From assembly GCA_964464895.1 (NCBI GenBank), contig CAYXGY010000001.1:500351-564350 (forward strand): a stretch of DNA of 64,000 bases. Reading direction: 5' to 3'. Under the pieces are notes generated by a model. The model had not been told where the DNA came from and searched no databases. It saw only the letters and a list, made by a program, of their open reading frames with translations. The stretch's first letter is position 1, and every line of letters begins with the position of its first letter. Origin of the DNA: Helicobacter_D sp964464895 (GTDB lineage: Bacteria > Campylobacterota > Campylobacteria > Campylobacterales > Helicobacteraceae). The position numbers and the translations under genes were made by a program. This document shows, one piece after another, positions 17,798-27,221 of this stretch.

Positions 17798-19014
17798 CGC
17801 ATCATTACCCTAAGAACTTTGCCTCTTTGCCAAGCCCCTGCTATGTGTTAGAGGAAAAAAAATTTAAGCAAAATTTGCAATTGTTACAATCTGTGCAACA
17901 ACAAAGTGGAGCAAAAATTCTACTTGCTCTTAAAGGTTATGCTCTATGGAAAAGTTTTCCCCTTGCAAAGACTTATTTGAGTGGAATCACGGCAAGTGGA
18001 ATCTATGAGGCACGATTGGGTTATGAGGAATTTGGGGGAGAAATTACAACCTTTAGTCCTGCTTACAAACAAGAAGAAATGCAAGAACTTGTGCAAATTT
18101 CAAACCATATTATTTTTAATTCTTTCAAACAATGGCAGACCTTCAAAGAAATGATAGAATCCCAAAATCAACTTAGAGAACGTAAGGGAAAGCCAAAGAT
18201 TGAAATCGGTTTGCGCGTCAATCCAAAATATAGTGAAGTGAGCCCAAAAATCTATAATCCTTGCGTAGAGGGTTCGAGGCTCGGAATCACTCCAAAAGAA
18301 TTTAAAAAGGGAGTTAAAAAGTTCGGGCTAGAGGGAATCAGTGGCTTACATTTCCATACGCATTGTGAGCAAAATAGCGATGCACTTAAACGCACTTTAA
18401 AATATTTTATTGCGCATTTTGGTGAGTATATTCCACAAATGCGTTGGATTAATTTCGGTGGGGGACATCATATCACGCGTGAAGACTATGATGTGAATTT
18501 GCTTATCAAAACCATTCAAGATTTCAAATCAAAATTTGAGATAGAAATCTATTTAGAACCCGGCGAAGCGGTTGGTTGGCAATGCGGATTCTTGATTGGT
18601 AGTGTCGTAGATATTGTGCAAAATGGTATTAAGATTGCGATTTTAGATGTCAGTGCGGCAGCACATATGCCTGATTGTCTTGAAATGCCCTATCGCCCAA
18701 TGGTGCGTAATAGTTTTGAGGCAAAAACTTACAAAAAACATCATAAGCTTAGACTTAAAGGCGAGAAGCCTTATGCCTATCGTTTGGGCGGTCCTACTTG
18801 TCTTGCAGGAGATGTAATTGGCGATTACAGCTTTAAAGAACCGCTTAAAATCGGAGACCGTTTGATTTTTGAAGATATGGTGCATTATACCATTGTTAAA
18901 AACAATACATTTAATGGGATTCCGCTACCAAGCATTGGTATGCTCCACGAAAATGGAGAATTTGAATTGTTTAAAGAATTTTCTTATCAGGATTATAAAC
19001 AACGAAATAGCTAA
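17749..19014 (+). CDS. nspC: Carboxynorspermidine/carboxyspermidine decarboxylase
   Basis: NspC is a PLP enzyme of the alanine-racemase fold that decarboxylates carboxyspermidine in the spermidine route used by Campylobacterota. The protein (421 aa) has the PLP Lys in LLALKGYALWK, the glycine-rich GLHFHTHCEQNSD and NFGGGHHITREDYD, and YLEPGEAVGW, plus the catalytic Cys in GPTCLAGDVIGDY. A longer frame reaches back to 17671, but ATG 17749 has AAAGGAG 5 nt upstream. It overlaps the exonuclease gene by 49 bp. The partner dehydrogenase gene is not in the window. Confidence 0.93.
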   Translation: MPTQDTNVKSTRAKFLTHHYPKNFASLPSPCYVLEEKKFKQNLQLLQSVQQQSGAKILLALKGYALWKSFPLAKTYLSGITASGIYEARLGYEEFGGEITTFSPAYKQEEMQELVQISNHIIFNSFKQWQTFKEMIESQNQLRERKGKPKIEIGLRVNPKYSEVSPKIYNPCVEGSRLGITPKEFKKGVKKFGLEGISGLHFHTHCEQNSDALKRTLKYFIAHFGEYIPQMRWINFGGGHHITREDYDVNLLIKTIQDFKSKFEIEIYLEPGEAVGWQCGFLIGSVVDIVQNGIKIAILDVSAAAHMPDCLEMPYRPMVRNSFEAKTYKKHHKLRLKGEKPYAYRLGGPTCLAGDVIGDYSFKEPLKIGDRLIFEDMVHYTIVKNNTFNGIPLPSIGMLHENGEFELFKEFSYQDYKQRNS

Positions 19015-19038
19015 GAAAAACTTCTTAGCTATTTAAAT

Positions 19039-19329
19039 TTAATTTGTCAAACTAGCAAAAAGTCGTTTGGGATTCTTAAAAATTAAAAGAGCCAACCATA
19101 CAATCAATCCACAAAGCACAACTACTGCGCCTAAAACTGCATCATCACTACTAATATTGAGAAAGGGCTCTCCCTCACTCAAGGTAGCAATGCAATCCAC
19201 AATCCACATCAACCCTGCACCCCAATACATTAGGCTTAGAGTGCCTAACTGCAAATTTCTTTGCGGATTGCTTACAAACCAACAAATGCTTGAAATCACT
19301 GCTGCAAACAGAGTAATCAATAGACACAT
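19039..19329 (-). CDS. Small membrane protein, unknown function
   Basis: A 96-aa protein with three predicted membrane helices (about residues 2-20, 28-48, 64-84) and a polar loop GEPFLNISSDD between helices two and three. I do not recognise a named family. It starts behind AAGGA (9 nt spacing), 12 bp after the 123-aa membrane protein gene, and is the last of three co-oriented membrane genes. The likely job is as subunit or accessory of a membrane complex with its two neighbours. It is convergent with nspC. Confidence 0.7.
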   Translation of the reverse strand: MCLLITLFAAVISSICWFVSNPQRNLQLGTLSLMYWGAGLMWIVDCIATLSEGEPFLNISSDDAVLGAVVVLCGLIVWLALLIFKNPKRLFASLTN

Positions 19330-19341
19330 ACGCTCTATTCC

Positions 19342-19713
19342 TTATGCCATTTGCGCTTTTGAAGCAAGATTAGCATACATTCTCTCTGCGCAAACCACCA
19401 TTACAACCCAAATTGCAACAATCAAAGCCACTTGCGCACTACCAATCGTCAAGATTTCATAAATCATTGCTTGCGTATCCTCTGGAGAGCTCATTGCAGT
19501 CAAAAAGGGTGGATAGGCAACGATTTCTCCGTGCCATATATGCTCAACAAAGAGCAAAAAAGCTCCACCCAAAAGCATATTTACAAGCCAACCTATCTTT
19601 CTGCTCCAAGAAATTTTTTGCACATTTCCATTTGCCTTTTCTTGTTTGGCAACACCTTTTTTAACCGCACTTAAAACACCGGCAACTACGATAGATTCAA
19701 CAAAACATGCCAT
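19342..19713 (-). CDS. Small membrane protein, unknown function
   Basis: A 123-aa protein with a short amphipathic N-terminus (MACFVESIVVAGVLSAVKKG), a Lys-rich stretch, and two further helices around residues 38-58 and 88-110. The ATG has an excellent GGAGG site 7 nt upstream, so it is a real gene. I cannot assign a family with confidence. It lies between the PepSY-type membrane protein and the 96-aa membrane protein in one direction; the paired layout suggests a small membrane complex. Confidence 0.72.
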   Translation of the reverse strand: MACFVESIVVAGVLSAVKKGVAKQEKANGNVQKISWSRKIGWLVNMLLGGAFLLFVEHIWHGEIVAYPPFLTAMSSPEDTQAMIYEILTIGSAQVALIVAIWVVMVVCAERMYANLASKAQMA

Positions 19714-19806
19714 ATCAGCACCTCCGAATAAAAGTTAAAAAATAATAAACTAAAATATCTTAAGATTCCATTATATTGCGCAATCCTGCCCAATGTGATT
19801 TTAACG

Positions 19807-20358
19807 CTAAATCACACTCAAAGCACCAACCAAAACGCTCACAACCACACCGATAACAATCGTAACAACCTGACTTTTGCGATTCTTTTTGATATTAAAA
19901 AGAGTAATCATCAACCCAGAAATATAAAGCAGAACCAAAGTCAAGCCAAAGCCAACTGCAAGGACATCAAAATACCATTTAGCCTTTGCCTTATGCAACA
20001 TAATCATATCTCCGATAAGACTTCGTTTGAGAGTGGTAATCGTCCAAGTAGAATCTTGATTTTGCTTAATACTTGCAGAATAATGCACCCCACCAATCTG
20101 TAACGCGCCGCTTTTTCTATTCATTTTTGCTTCCAAATTGCTTGGAACTGCTAGCTGATTTTCTTGCAAATATTGCACAAGAACTTTGGCTTCCTGCCCT
20201 TTTTCTATTTCTTGTGTTAAAAGATAAGTATGTTTAGTCGCGCCCACATCTTGATCAATCCCAAAAATATACAAAACCCCACTCAAAGCATACATTAAGG
20301 CTAAAGGCAAGAAAAATAAGCTAAGATAAATATGAATATTGCGAAACTGCTTTGTCAT
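19807..20358 (-). CDS. PepSY-associated membrane protein
   Basis: The 183-aa protein has an N-terminal helix (FRNIHIYLSLFFLPLALMYA), a periplasmic part of about 90 residues, and two C-terminal helices (about 120-150 and 160-180), with MLHKAKAKWYFDVLAVGFGLTLVLLYISG typical of PepSY-TM proteins. Such proteins often accompany iron or haem uptake or membrane ferric reductases; nothing here proves that. ATG at 20358 is favoured (AAGGAG 6 nt upstream) over GTG one codon before. It is the first of three minus-strand membrane genes, divergent from yejA. Confidence 0.8.
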   Translation of the reverse strand: MTKQFRNIHIYLSLFFLPLALMYALSGVLYIFGIDQDVGATKHTYLLTQEIEKGQEAKVLVQYLQENQLAVPSNLEAKMNRKSGALQIGGVHYSASIKQNQDSTWTITTLKRSLIGDMIMLHKAKAKWYFDVLAVGFGLTLVLLYISGLMITLFNIKKNRKSQVVTIVIGVVVSVLVGALSVI

Positions 20359-20444
20359 CACTGACTCCTTTGTTTAAAAATTAAAATTGAAATATAACGA
20401 AAAATTATGAAGAAAATGTGAAGAATTATTAACTTTAATTTGCT

Positions 20445-20450
20445 AGAATA
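20445..20450 (+). promoter_or_regulatory. Probable -10 box of yejABEF
   Basis: TAGAAT in TTTGCTAGAATATTT, 36 bp before the yejA start. It is the best -10-like sequence in the 128 bp between the divergent PepSY gene and yejA; no clear -35 box is seen. Confidence 0.4.
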
Positions 20451-20486
20451 TTTTTTTAGATTTTACTACTAAATATGAGGAAATTT

Positions 20487-22340
20487 ATGCGTATTCTTTT
20501 ATTTTACTTGCTCTTTCTCTCTTATCTTTTGGCGCAAACTTATAGTGATTCTGCCTTTAGTGCCAATGGAGAAGTAAAATACAAAAATTTCTCTTCTTTC
20601 GATTATGTCAATCCCAATGCTCCAAAAGGCGGACATATCAAGCAATACGCACTCGGAAGCTACGATAGTTTTTATGATTTTTTGCTCAAGGGAACAAGTG
20701 CCAAAGGGCTTTCCTTACTTTATGATACTTTAATGGTGCGCTCTTTTGACGAACCAAGTAGCCAATATGGACTCATTGCCAAGCAGGTTCAAAGAGCAAA
20801 AGACAATACTTTTGTCATTTTTTACCTAGACGAAAATGCACGTTTCAATGATGGCAAGGAAGTTACAGCATTTGATGTAGAGTTTAGCTTCAATACCATT
20901 GCAAGAGGAGAAAATCCCTCTATGGTGCGTTATTACGCAGATGTCAAGGAAGTCATTGTCGTAGATAAATACACTGTGCGTTTTAATTTCAATAATCCTA
21001 ACAACCGTGAACTCGCCTTGATTCTTGGGGATTTACCTATTCTACCCAAACACTACTACGCAAACGCAAATCTAAGTGAAAATCCTCTAAAGATTCCTTT
21101 AGGAAGTGGTCCTTATGCCATAGAATCCTTTGATGCAGGGAGAAGTGTAACTTATCAACGCAAGATAAATTATTGGGCACGCGACCATAAAACACGGAGA
21201 GGATATTTCAATTTTGATAAAATCACCTTTGATTATTACAAAGACGATTCTGTCGCATTGGAAGCTTTTAAATCAGGCAGATATGACTATCGTGAGGAAT
21301 CTAGTGCCAAAAATTGGGCATTGGGGTATGAAGGGATTGCATTAAAGAATCAAGATATTAAGAAAATGGAATTGCTCCATTCCTTGCCAAGTGGAATGCA
21401 AGGATTTGTGTTTAATTTACGCAAAAAATTATTTCAAGATAGACGCGTGCGGGAGGCTTTGGGACTCGCATTTGACTTTGAATGGAGTAATAAAAATCTA
21501 TTTTTCAACCAATATAGCCGCACCAAAAGCTTTTTTGATAATTCCGAATTTGCAAGTATTGGAATCCCTCTAGGAGCAGAGTTAGAGCTATTAGAACCTT
21601 ACCGCTCCAAGCTTCCAGCTGAAATTTTCACACAGAGTTTTTCGCTTCCAAAGAGCAAAGGAGATGGCAACAATCGTGAGAATCTCAAAAAAGCACAAGC
21701 CCTTTTAAAAGAAGCGGGATTTATCATTAAAAACGGAAAACTCTATCCTCCAAAAGAGACGGCAGAGGATTCCATACAAAAGGCAGAATCCCCTCTTAAA
21801 GAACAACCCTTTACCTTTGAATTATTGCTTGTAAGCCCCGCAATGGAACGCGTAGCCATTCCCTTTCAAAAAAACCTGCAAACTCTAGGCATTACAATGA
21901 AAATTCGCGTAGTGGATATGAGCCAATACATCAATCAGTTGCGTCAATTTGACTATGATATGATTGTCAGCGTCTTTCCGCAAAGCCTCTCGCCGGGAAA
22001 TGAGCAAGCATTTTTTTGGGGCTCTAGTGCGGCAGATTCGGCAGGAAGCTATAATTATATTGGAATCAAAGATGAAGTGGTAGATGCACTGATTACCAAA
22101 ATCATTCAAGCAAAAAACTATCAAGAACTCCTTGTCAGCACACGCGCACTTGACCGCGTATTATTATGGGGATACTATGTCATTCCACATTTTCATATCA
22201 AAACCTTTAGGGTTGCGTTTTGGGATTTTTTGGAACATCCCGCTATCTCCCCTATTTATAATATCGGCTTTGAAACTTGGTGGGCTAATCCAAGCAAACT
22301 AGAAAAACTACAAGCCAAATATCCAAACTTTCGACGTTAA
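20487..22340 (+). CDS. yejA: ABC peptide transporter, substrate-binding protein YejA
   Basis: Periplasmic binding protein (617 aa) of a YejABEF importer, which takes up peptides and, in E. coli, microcin C. The first residues form a Sec signal (MRILLFYLLFLSYLLA, cleavage before QTYSDS). The SBP_bac_5 domain follows with NPNAPKGGHIKQYALGSYDSFYDFLLKG, typical of the YejA subgroup. ATG 20487 is chosen since GAGGA lies 5 nt upstream; an ATG at 20475 lacks a site. It heads a four-gene operon with 9, 1 and -4 bp spacings. Confidence 0.92.
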   Translation: MRILLFYLLFLSYLLAQTYSDSAFSANGEVKYKNFSSFDYVNPNAPKGGHIKQYALGSYDSFYDFLLKGTSAKGLSLLYDTLMVRSFDEPSSQYGLIAKQVQRAKDNTFVIFYLDENARFNDGKEVTAFDVEFSFNTIARGENPSMVRYYADVKEVIVVDKYTVRFNFNNPNNRELALILGDLPILPKHYYANANLSENPLKIPLGSGPYAIESFDAGRSVTYQRKINYWARDHKTRRGYFNFDKITFDYYKDDSVALEAFKSGRYDYREESSAKNWALGYEGIALKNQDIKKMELLHSLPSGMQGFVFNLRKKLFQDRRVREALGLAFDFEWSNKNLFFNQYSRTKSFFDNSEFASIGIPLGAELELLEPYRSKLPAEIFTQSFSLPKSKGDGNNRENLKKAQALLKEAGFIIKNGKLYPPKETAEDSIQKAESPLKEQPFTFELLLVSPAMERVAIPFQKNLQTLGITMKIRVVDMSQYINQLRQFDYDMIVSVFPQSLSPGNEQAFFWGSSAADSAGSYNYIGIKDEVVDALITKIIQAKNYQELLVSTRALDRVLLWGYYVIPHFHIKTFRVAFWDFLEHPAISPIYNIGFETWWANPSKLEKLQAKYPNFRR

Positions 22341-22349
22341 AGGATAAAT

Positions 22350-23387
22350 TTGCGACAATATATCCTCAAAAGACTTTTACTGATTATTCCCACTCTACTC
22401 GGCATTATGACATTAAACTTTTTCATTATCCAAGCTGCACCCGGAGGTCCTGTAGAACAGATGATTGCGCGTTTGGAGGGAGTAGGAATGCAAGGAGAAG
22501 TCAGCCACACGAGCGTGTATAAAAATCAAGGCTTAGACGAAGCAATGATTGCAAAAATTAACGTGCTCTATGGCTTTGATAAGCCTTTAATAGAACGTTA
22601 TTTTTTGATGATTAAAAATTATCTCTGCTTTGAGTTTGGCGATAGCTTTTATAAAAACACTGCCGTAGTGGAGATTCTTTTGGAAAAACTCCCTGTTTCT
22701 ATTAGTCTAGGGCTTTGGAGCACTTTATTAATCTATCTCATCTCTATCCCATTAGGTATCAAAAAAGCCCTCAAAGAGGGAAGTGCCTTTGATAGTATCA
22801 CAAGCACATTGATTATTATCGGCAATGCGATTCCAACTTTTTTATTTGCATTGGTTTTGATTATTCTTTTTGCAGGTGGAACTTATTTCAATCTCTTTCC
22901 TTTGCGCGGAATCGTGGGAGATGATTTTGAGAATTTAAGCCTCTTTGGCAAAGTCAAGGATTACTTTTGGCATATTACTTTGCCTGTCATTTCCCTTAGC
23001 ATTGGAGGATTTGCAACCTTGACCTTGCTCTCTAAAAATTCTTTTTTGGAGGAAATTCACAAACAATATGTCAAACTCGCCTTTGCCAAAGGATTAAAAC
23101 AATCTCAAGTGCTCTATCGCCATATTTTCCGCAATGCTATGCTTATCATCATTGCCTCTATCCCCTCTGCACTGCTTGGGATTCTGCTTAGTGGCTCTTT
23201 GCTGATTGAAATCATTTTCTCCTTGGATGGTTTGGGACTTTTGGGCTATGAATCCATTATCACACGAGATTATCCTGTGATTTTTGGCTCGCTTTATATT
23301 TTCACGCTCTTTGGTTTGATTATCGGGCTCATTAGTGATTTATTTTATACCCTCATAGACCCAAGAATTAATTTCCAGCAGGTTTAA
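22350..23387 (+). CDS. yejB: ABC peptide transporter permease YejB
   Basis: Inner-membrane permease (345 aa) of the YejABEF importer. It has the N-terminal RLLLIIPTLLGIMTLNFFIIQAAPGGPVEQ seen in DppB/OppB-type permeases, the Yej-type insertion containing QGLDEAMIAKINVLYGFDKP, and the EAA-loop region (about residues 235-265, FAKGLKQSQVLYRHIFRNA) that contacts the ATPase. The start is TTG with AAGGA 5 nt upstream. It lies 9 bp after yejA. Confidence 0.92.
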   Translation: MRQYILKRLLLIIPTLLGIMTLNFFIIQAAPGGPVEQMIARLEGVGMQGEVSHTSVYKNQGLDEAMIAKINVLYGFDKPLIERYFLMIKNYLCFEFGDSFYKNTAVVEILLEKLPVSISLGLWSTLLIYLISIPLGIKKALKEGSAFDSITSTLIIIGNAIPTFLFALVLIILFAGGTYFNLFPLRGIVGDDFENLSLFGKVKDYFWHITLPVISLSIGGFATLTLLSKNSFLEEIHKQYVKLAFAKGLKQSQVLYRHIFRNAMLIIIASIPSALLGILLSGSLLIEIIFSLDGLGLLGYESIITRDYPVIFGSLYIFTLFGLIIGLISDLFYTLIDPRINFQQV

Positions 23388-23388
23388 A

Positions 23389-24432
23389 ATGACAAGCAAA
23401 AGCAGTCTTAATCAACGAAGATTTTCGGCTTTCAAACAAAACAAACGTGCCTATTTCTCACTTTGGATTTTTACCACCCTTTTTGTGCTTTGTATGAATG
23501 CGGAATTTATCGCCAATGATAAGCCACTTTTCGTGCGTTATGAAGGGGAAAGCTATTTCCCCTTATTCAAAGACTATCCCGAAACAACCTTCGGTGGAGA
23601 CTTTGAAAGCACTGCAAACTATAACGACCCTTATTTGCAAAACAAAATTCGCGAAAAGGGCTTTTTCCTTATGCCTCCTATTCCCTATGCTTACGATTCC
23701 GTGATTTATGATTTACCCTCGCCTGCGCCCTCTCCTCCAAGCCTCAAGAATCCCTTAGGAACAGATGATTTAGGAAGAGATGTGCTTGCGAGATTGCTCT
23801 ATGGACTAAAGACTTCTATTTTATTTGGCTTGATTCTCACCTTTTTTAGCTCTATTATCGGACTTTTAATCGGCGCAATTTGTGGATATTTCGGAGGCAA
23901 AATAGACTTGATTGGACAACGTTTAATTGAGATTTGGAGTGGTATGCCAACACTTTTTGTCTTAATCATCTTTGCAAGCTTGCTAGAGCCAAACTTTTGG
24001 AGTATTTTATGTGTCGTTTTATTGTTTTCTTGGATTACGCTTGTGCCTTTTGTGCGTGCAGAATTTTTAAAGGTGCGGAATCTTGACTATATTAAAGCCG
24101 CAAAAATGCTTGGTGTGAGCCACTTTCGTATTATGCTTCATCATATTTTACCTAATGCACTTGTTGCAACAATTACCTACTTACCTTTTATCTTGTGTGG
24201 CAGTATCACAACCCTAGCCGCTTTAGACTTTTTAGGACTTGGATTGCCTCCTCCTAGTGCGAGTTTGGGCGAAATCCTCTCGCAAGGTAAAAACAACCTC
24301 AATGCTGCTTGGCTTGGGCTTAGTGGATTCTTCGCCTTAAGCCTTTTGCTCTGTTTGCTTGTCTTTATCGGGGAAGGCTTGCGGGATTGCTTGCGCAGTG
24401 AGAATATTACTATTAAGAGCGACACATTATGA
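23389..24432 (+). CDS. yejE: ABC peptide transporter permease YejE
   Basis: Second permease (347 aa) of the YejABEF importer. After an N-terminal helix comes the long periplasmic insert typical of YejE (YPETTFGGDFESTANYNDPY), then LGTDDLGRDVLARLLYGL and the five-helix permease core with the EAA-loop KAAKMLGVSHFRIMLHHILPNAL. It begins one base after yejB and ends overlapping yejF by ATGA. Confidence 0.92.
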   Translation: MTSKSSLNQRRFSAFKQNKRAYFSLWIFTTLFVLCMNAEFIANDKPLFVRYEGESYFPLFKDYPETTFGGDFESTANYNDPYLQNKIREKGFFLMPPIPYAYDSVIYDLPSPAPSPPSLKNPLGTDDLGRDVLARLLYGLKTSILFGLILTFFSSIIGLLIGAICGYFGGKIDLIGQRLIEIWSGMPTLFVLIIFASLLEPNFWSILCVVLLFSWITLVPFVRAEFLKVRNLDYIKAAKMLGVSHFRIMLHHILPNALVATITYLPFILCGSITTLAALDFLGLGLPPPSASLGEILSQGKNNLNAAWLGLSGFFALSLLLCLLVFIGEGLRDCLRSENITIKSDTL

Positions 24433-26006
24433 GCCTTTTACAAATCAAATCCCTCCAAGTCTCCTTGCAAGGATTTCATCTACAAGAGATTGATTTCTGT
24501 CTTCATCAAGGGGAGATTTTAGGACTTGTTGGTGAATCGGGAAGTGGCAAAACTCTACTGAGCCATTTGATTTTAAGATTAAGCAAAGATTATGAAATCC
24601 AAAAGGGAGAAATTCTCTTTTTGGGACAGGATTTGCTAAAACTCAAAGAATCCCAAATGCAAAGCTTACGTGGCAAAGACATCAGTTATATATTCCAAGA
24701 ACCCCTAAGTGCGTTAAATCCCTTACAAAAAATCAAAAGACAACTTAATGAAGCTATTTTGATTCATAACCCAAAGATTAAAAAACAAGCATTGCAAGAA
24801 AGAGTTTCGGAACTCTTAACTAATGTTAATCTAACGACAAAAGTCTTAGAATCCTATCCTTATGAGCTCAGCGGAGGGCAAAGGCAACGCGTATGTATCG
24901 CAATGGCTCTTGCAAATTCTCCTAAAATCTTGATTGCTGATGAACCAACCACCGCCTTAGATTCCACGACACAAGCCCAAATTCTCGCACTGCTTAAACA
25001 TTTACAACAAAAATTTCATCTTAGCATTTTGTTTATCAGTCATAATCTCGCCGTAGTGGCTAAGCTCTGTCCTAAACTCCTTGTGCTACAAAATGGAAAA
25101 ATCGTAGAAAATGGAACGACCGAAGAAATATTTAAAAACCCTAAAAATCCTTATACCAAAATGCTTATCCAATCACTAGGATTCCACTACAATCAAGAAT
25201 CTTATACCCAAAAACCACTTTTAGAAGTACGAAATCTAAGCGTTGCCTATCCGATAAAAAAGAGTTTTTGGGGGGAAACCCTAGAATCCTTTATTGCTTT
25301 GTCTCCTCTTAGTTTTAGTTTAAGAGAGGGTGAAAGTTTAGGAATCATTGGGGAATCAGGAAGCGGTAAAAGCAGCCTTGCTCACGCACTTTGTCGCTTG
25401 CTTGCTCCCAAGAGCACACAAGGAGAAATGAAACTTTTAGGTAAAGACTTCTTTGCGCTTAGAGGTGCGGAATTGCGCCACTTTAGAAAGGAGATTCAAA
25501 TCATTTTTCAAGACCCCTTTAGCTCCTTGAATCCCAAAATGAATATTTTTAAGATTCTGCAAGAGGGACTCTTAGCGCACCAAGATTCCTTACATTTAAC
25601 CCCTAAAGAATTAGAAAATCAAGTCATTCAAAGCCTTGTAGATGTAGGCTTGAATCAAAGCTACTTAGAACGTTATCCCAATGAGCTAAGCGGGGGGCAA
25701 AGGCAACGCATTAGCATTGCAAGAAGCTTGATTTTACGCCCAAAAGTGCTTATCTTGGACGAACCTACTAGCGCATTAGACCGCGCAACACAAAATCAAA
25801 TCTTGGCTTTGCTCTTAACGCTTAGCAAGCAATACCACCTAAGCTATCTCTGCATTAGCCACGATTTAAATGTGATTGCAAGCCTGTGTCAAAATGTACT
25901 AGTTCTCAAAGAAGGCAAAATGCTAGAATATGAGGCAACGAAAGAAGTCTTTAATAACCCCAAACACCCTTATGTAAAGAATTTACTCAAAGCAAGTGAG
26001 TTATGA
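24429..26006 (+). CDS. yejF: ABC peptide transporter, double ATPase YejF
   Basis: The 525-aa protein is a fusion of two ABC ATPase domains. Each has Walker A (GESGSGKT near residue 36; GESGSGKS near 306), signature (LSGGQRQRVCIA near 143; LSGGQRQRISIA near 422) and Walker B (IADEPTTALD; LDEPTSALD). It powers YejBE. The gene overlaps yejE by 4 bp and ends the operon; 38 bp follow before the convergent selD stop. Confidence 0.93.
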   Translation: MSLLQIKSLQVSLQGFHLQEIDFCLHQGEILGLVGESGSGKTLLSHLILRLSKDYEIQKGEILFLGQDLLKLKESQMQSLRGKDISYIFQEPLSALNPLQKIKRQLNEAILIHNPKIKKQALQERVSELLTNVNLTTKVLESYPYELSGGQRQRVCIAMALANSPKILIADEPTTALDSTTQAQILALLKHLQQKFHLSILFISHNLAVVAKLCPKLLVLQNGKIVENGTTEEIFKNPKNPYTKMLIQSLGFHYNQESYTQKPLLEVRNLSVAYPIKKSFWGETLESFIALSPLSFSLREGESLGIIGESGSGKSSLAHALCRLLAPKSTQGEMKLLGKDFFALRGAELRHFRKEIQIIFQDPFSSLNPKMNIFKILQEGLLAHQDSLHLTPKELENQVIQSLVDVGLNQSYLERYPNELSGGQRQRISIARSLILRPKVLILDEPTSALDRATQNQILALLLTLSKQYHLSYLCISHDLNVIASLCQNVLVLKEGKMLEYEATKEVFNNPKHPYVKNLLKASEL

Positions 26007-26044
26007 CTTCTTTATCACCCTCTGCATAAAAGCACAAATTAACA

Positions 26045-27115
26045 TTACTCTACAAAGATTCTAGCCTGCGTAGAATCGTTTTTATAAGGTTCTGTAATAC
26101 CGATGATTTGGGCGTATTCTATGCCATTATCCCTTAATCTTGCTAAAAGTTCTTTTGCCTCATTTTGTGGCAATGCAAACACCAATCCCCCTGAAGTTTG
26201 TGCGTCAAAGAGCAAAATTTCTAAATCCTTAAACTTGGAATCACTTTGGAGATGAAACGCACATAAAGACTTAATTGCGCGCTCATTGCCACAACTTCCA
26301 CCGGGAATAATTCCCATTTTTGCAAACTCAATCGCCTCTTCTACAAGGGGAATGGCTTGAGATTCTAAACGAATGTTAATCTTTGGATTCAACATTTCGC
26401 TTAAATGCCCTAAAAGCCCAAATCCCGTAATATCTGTGCAAGCGTGAATCTCAAAACTACTTGCAATTTCGCAAGCATGGCGGTTTAAAGTTGCCATAAT
26501 TTGCGAGATTTTATGCGCAACTTTGGAATCTAGCATATTTGCCTTTAAAGTTGTCGTGAGCACGCCCATACCGATAGGCTTCGTAAGTATCAGAGCATCT
26601 CCGACTTGTGCCCCATTGTTACGCCAAATTTTCCTTGGATTGATGATTCCACTCACGCTTAAACCATACTTTTGCTCACTATCAGACACTGTATGCCCAC
26701 CGACTAATACACCACCCGCCTCTTTGATTTTGGACAATCCACCCTCCAAAATTGCGCACGCATAATCTTGCGGAATCCGACAAGAATCCCACATCATAAG
26801 ATTCAAAGCGCACTTCACAACTCCACCCATTGCATACACATCACTCAACGCATTTGCCGCAGCAATCTGCCCATAGACATAAGGATCATTCACCACAGGC
26901 GTAATAAAATCCGCTGTTTGTACGAGAGCTAATTCGGGTGTGAGCTGATAGACGCCCGCATCCTCATTGCCTCTAAAATCCACCAAAACATTCTCATCTT
27001 TTAAGTTACTTAAAGAGCTAGCAATTTGTGAGAGATCTTCCAGACCTATTTTGCCTGCTCAACCAGCAACCTTGACAAATTGTGTGATTTTGATTTCGTC
27101 ATTTGCTTTTTTCAC
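26045..27115 (-). CDS. selD: Selenophosphate synthetase, itself a selenoprotein (UGA at codon 19)
   Basis: SelD makes selenophosphate from selenide and ATP for selenocysteine and selenouridine synthesis. A standard reading gives only 313 aa from 26986, lacking the active-site segment. Upstream, the same frame continues through one TGA (27061-27059) to GTG 27115, which has GGAG 6 nt upstream and is preceded directly by a stop. The added residues, MKKANDEIKITQFVKVAG-Sec-AGKIG, match the SelD active site, where E. coli has Cys17 and Lys20. Read with Sec19 the protein is 356 aa, the normal length. Further motifs are VDFRGNEDAGVYQLTPELALVQTAD (substrate/ATP region) and GVLVGGHTVSDSEQKYGLSVSG. Recoding is inferred from homology, frame and the hairpin behind the UGA. 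Confidence 0.93.
27033..27061 (-). promoter_or_regulatory. Sec UGA codon and candidate bacterial SECIS hairpin
   Basis: Behind the selD TGA (27061-27059) come 11 nt and then a stem AGGUCU / AGAUCU (27047-27042 and 27038-27033; five Watson-Crick pairs and one G-U) closing a GGA loop. The loop starts 17 nt after UGA and begins with G, which fits the published bacterial SECIS pattern (apical loop 16-37 nt after UGA with an early G). SelB would bind here. Confidence 0.65.
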
Positions 27116-27221
27116 TCAAGTCTCCAACATTGTTTTTAAGATAAACTCTAGCGATTTTACCTTATTTTCAGTTTTTTTTTGCAAAATTGCGCAGAAATTT
27201 TTAAATTTAAGGCGTTAAAGT

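Noticed and set aside
26045..26986. selD as a truncated 313-aa gene or pseudogene
   Set aside because: The frame upstream is intact apart from one UGA precisely at the SelD active-site position, with a proper start and a SECIS-like hairpin.
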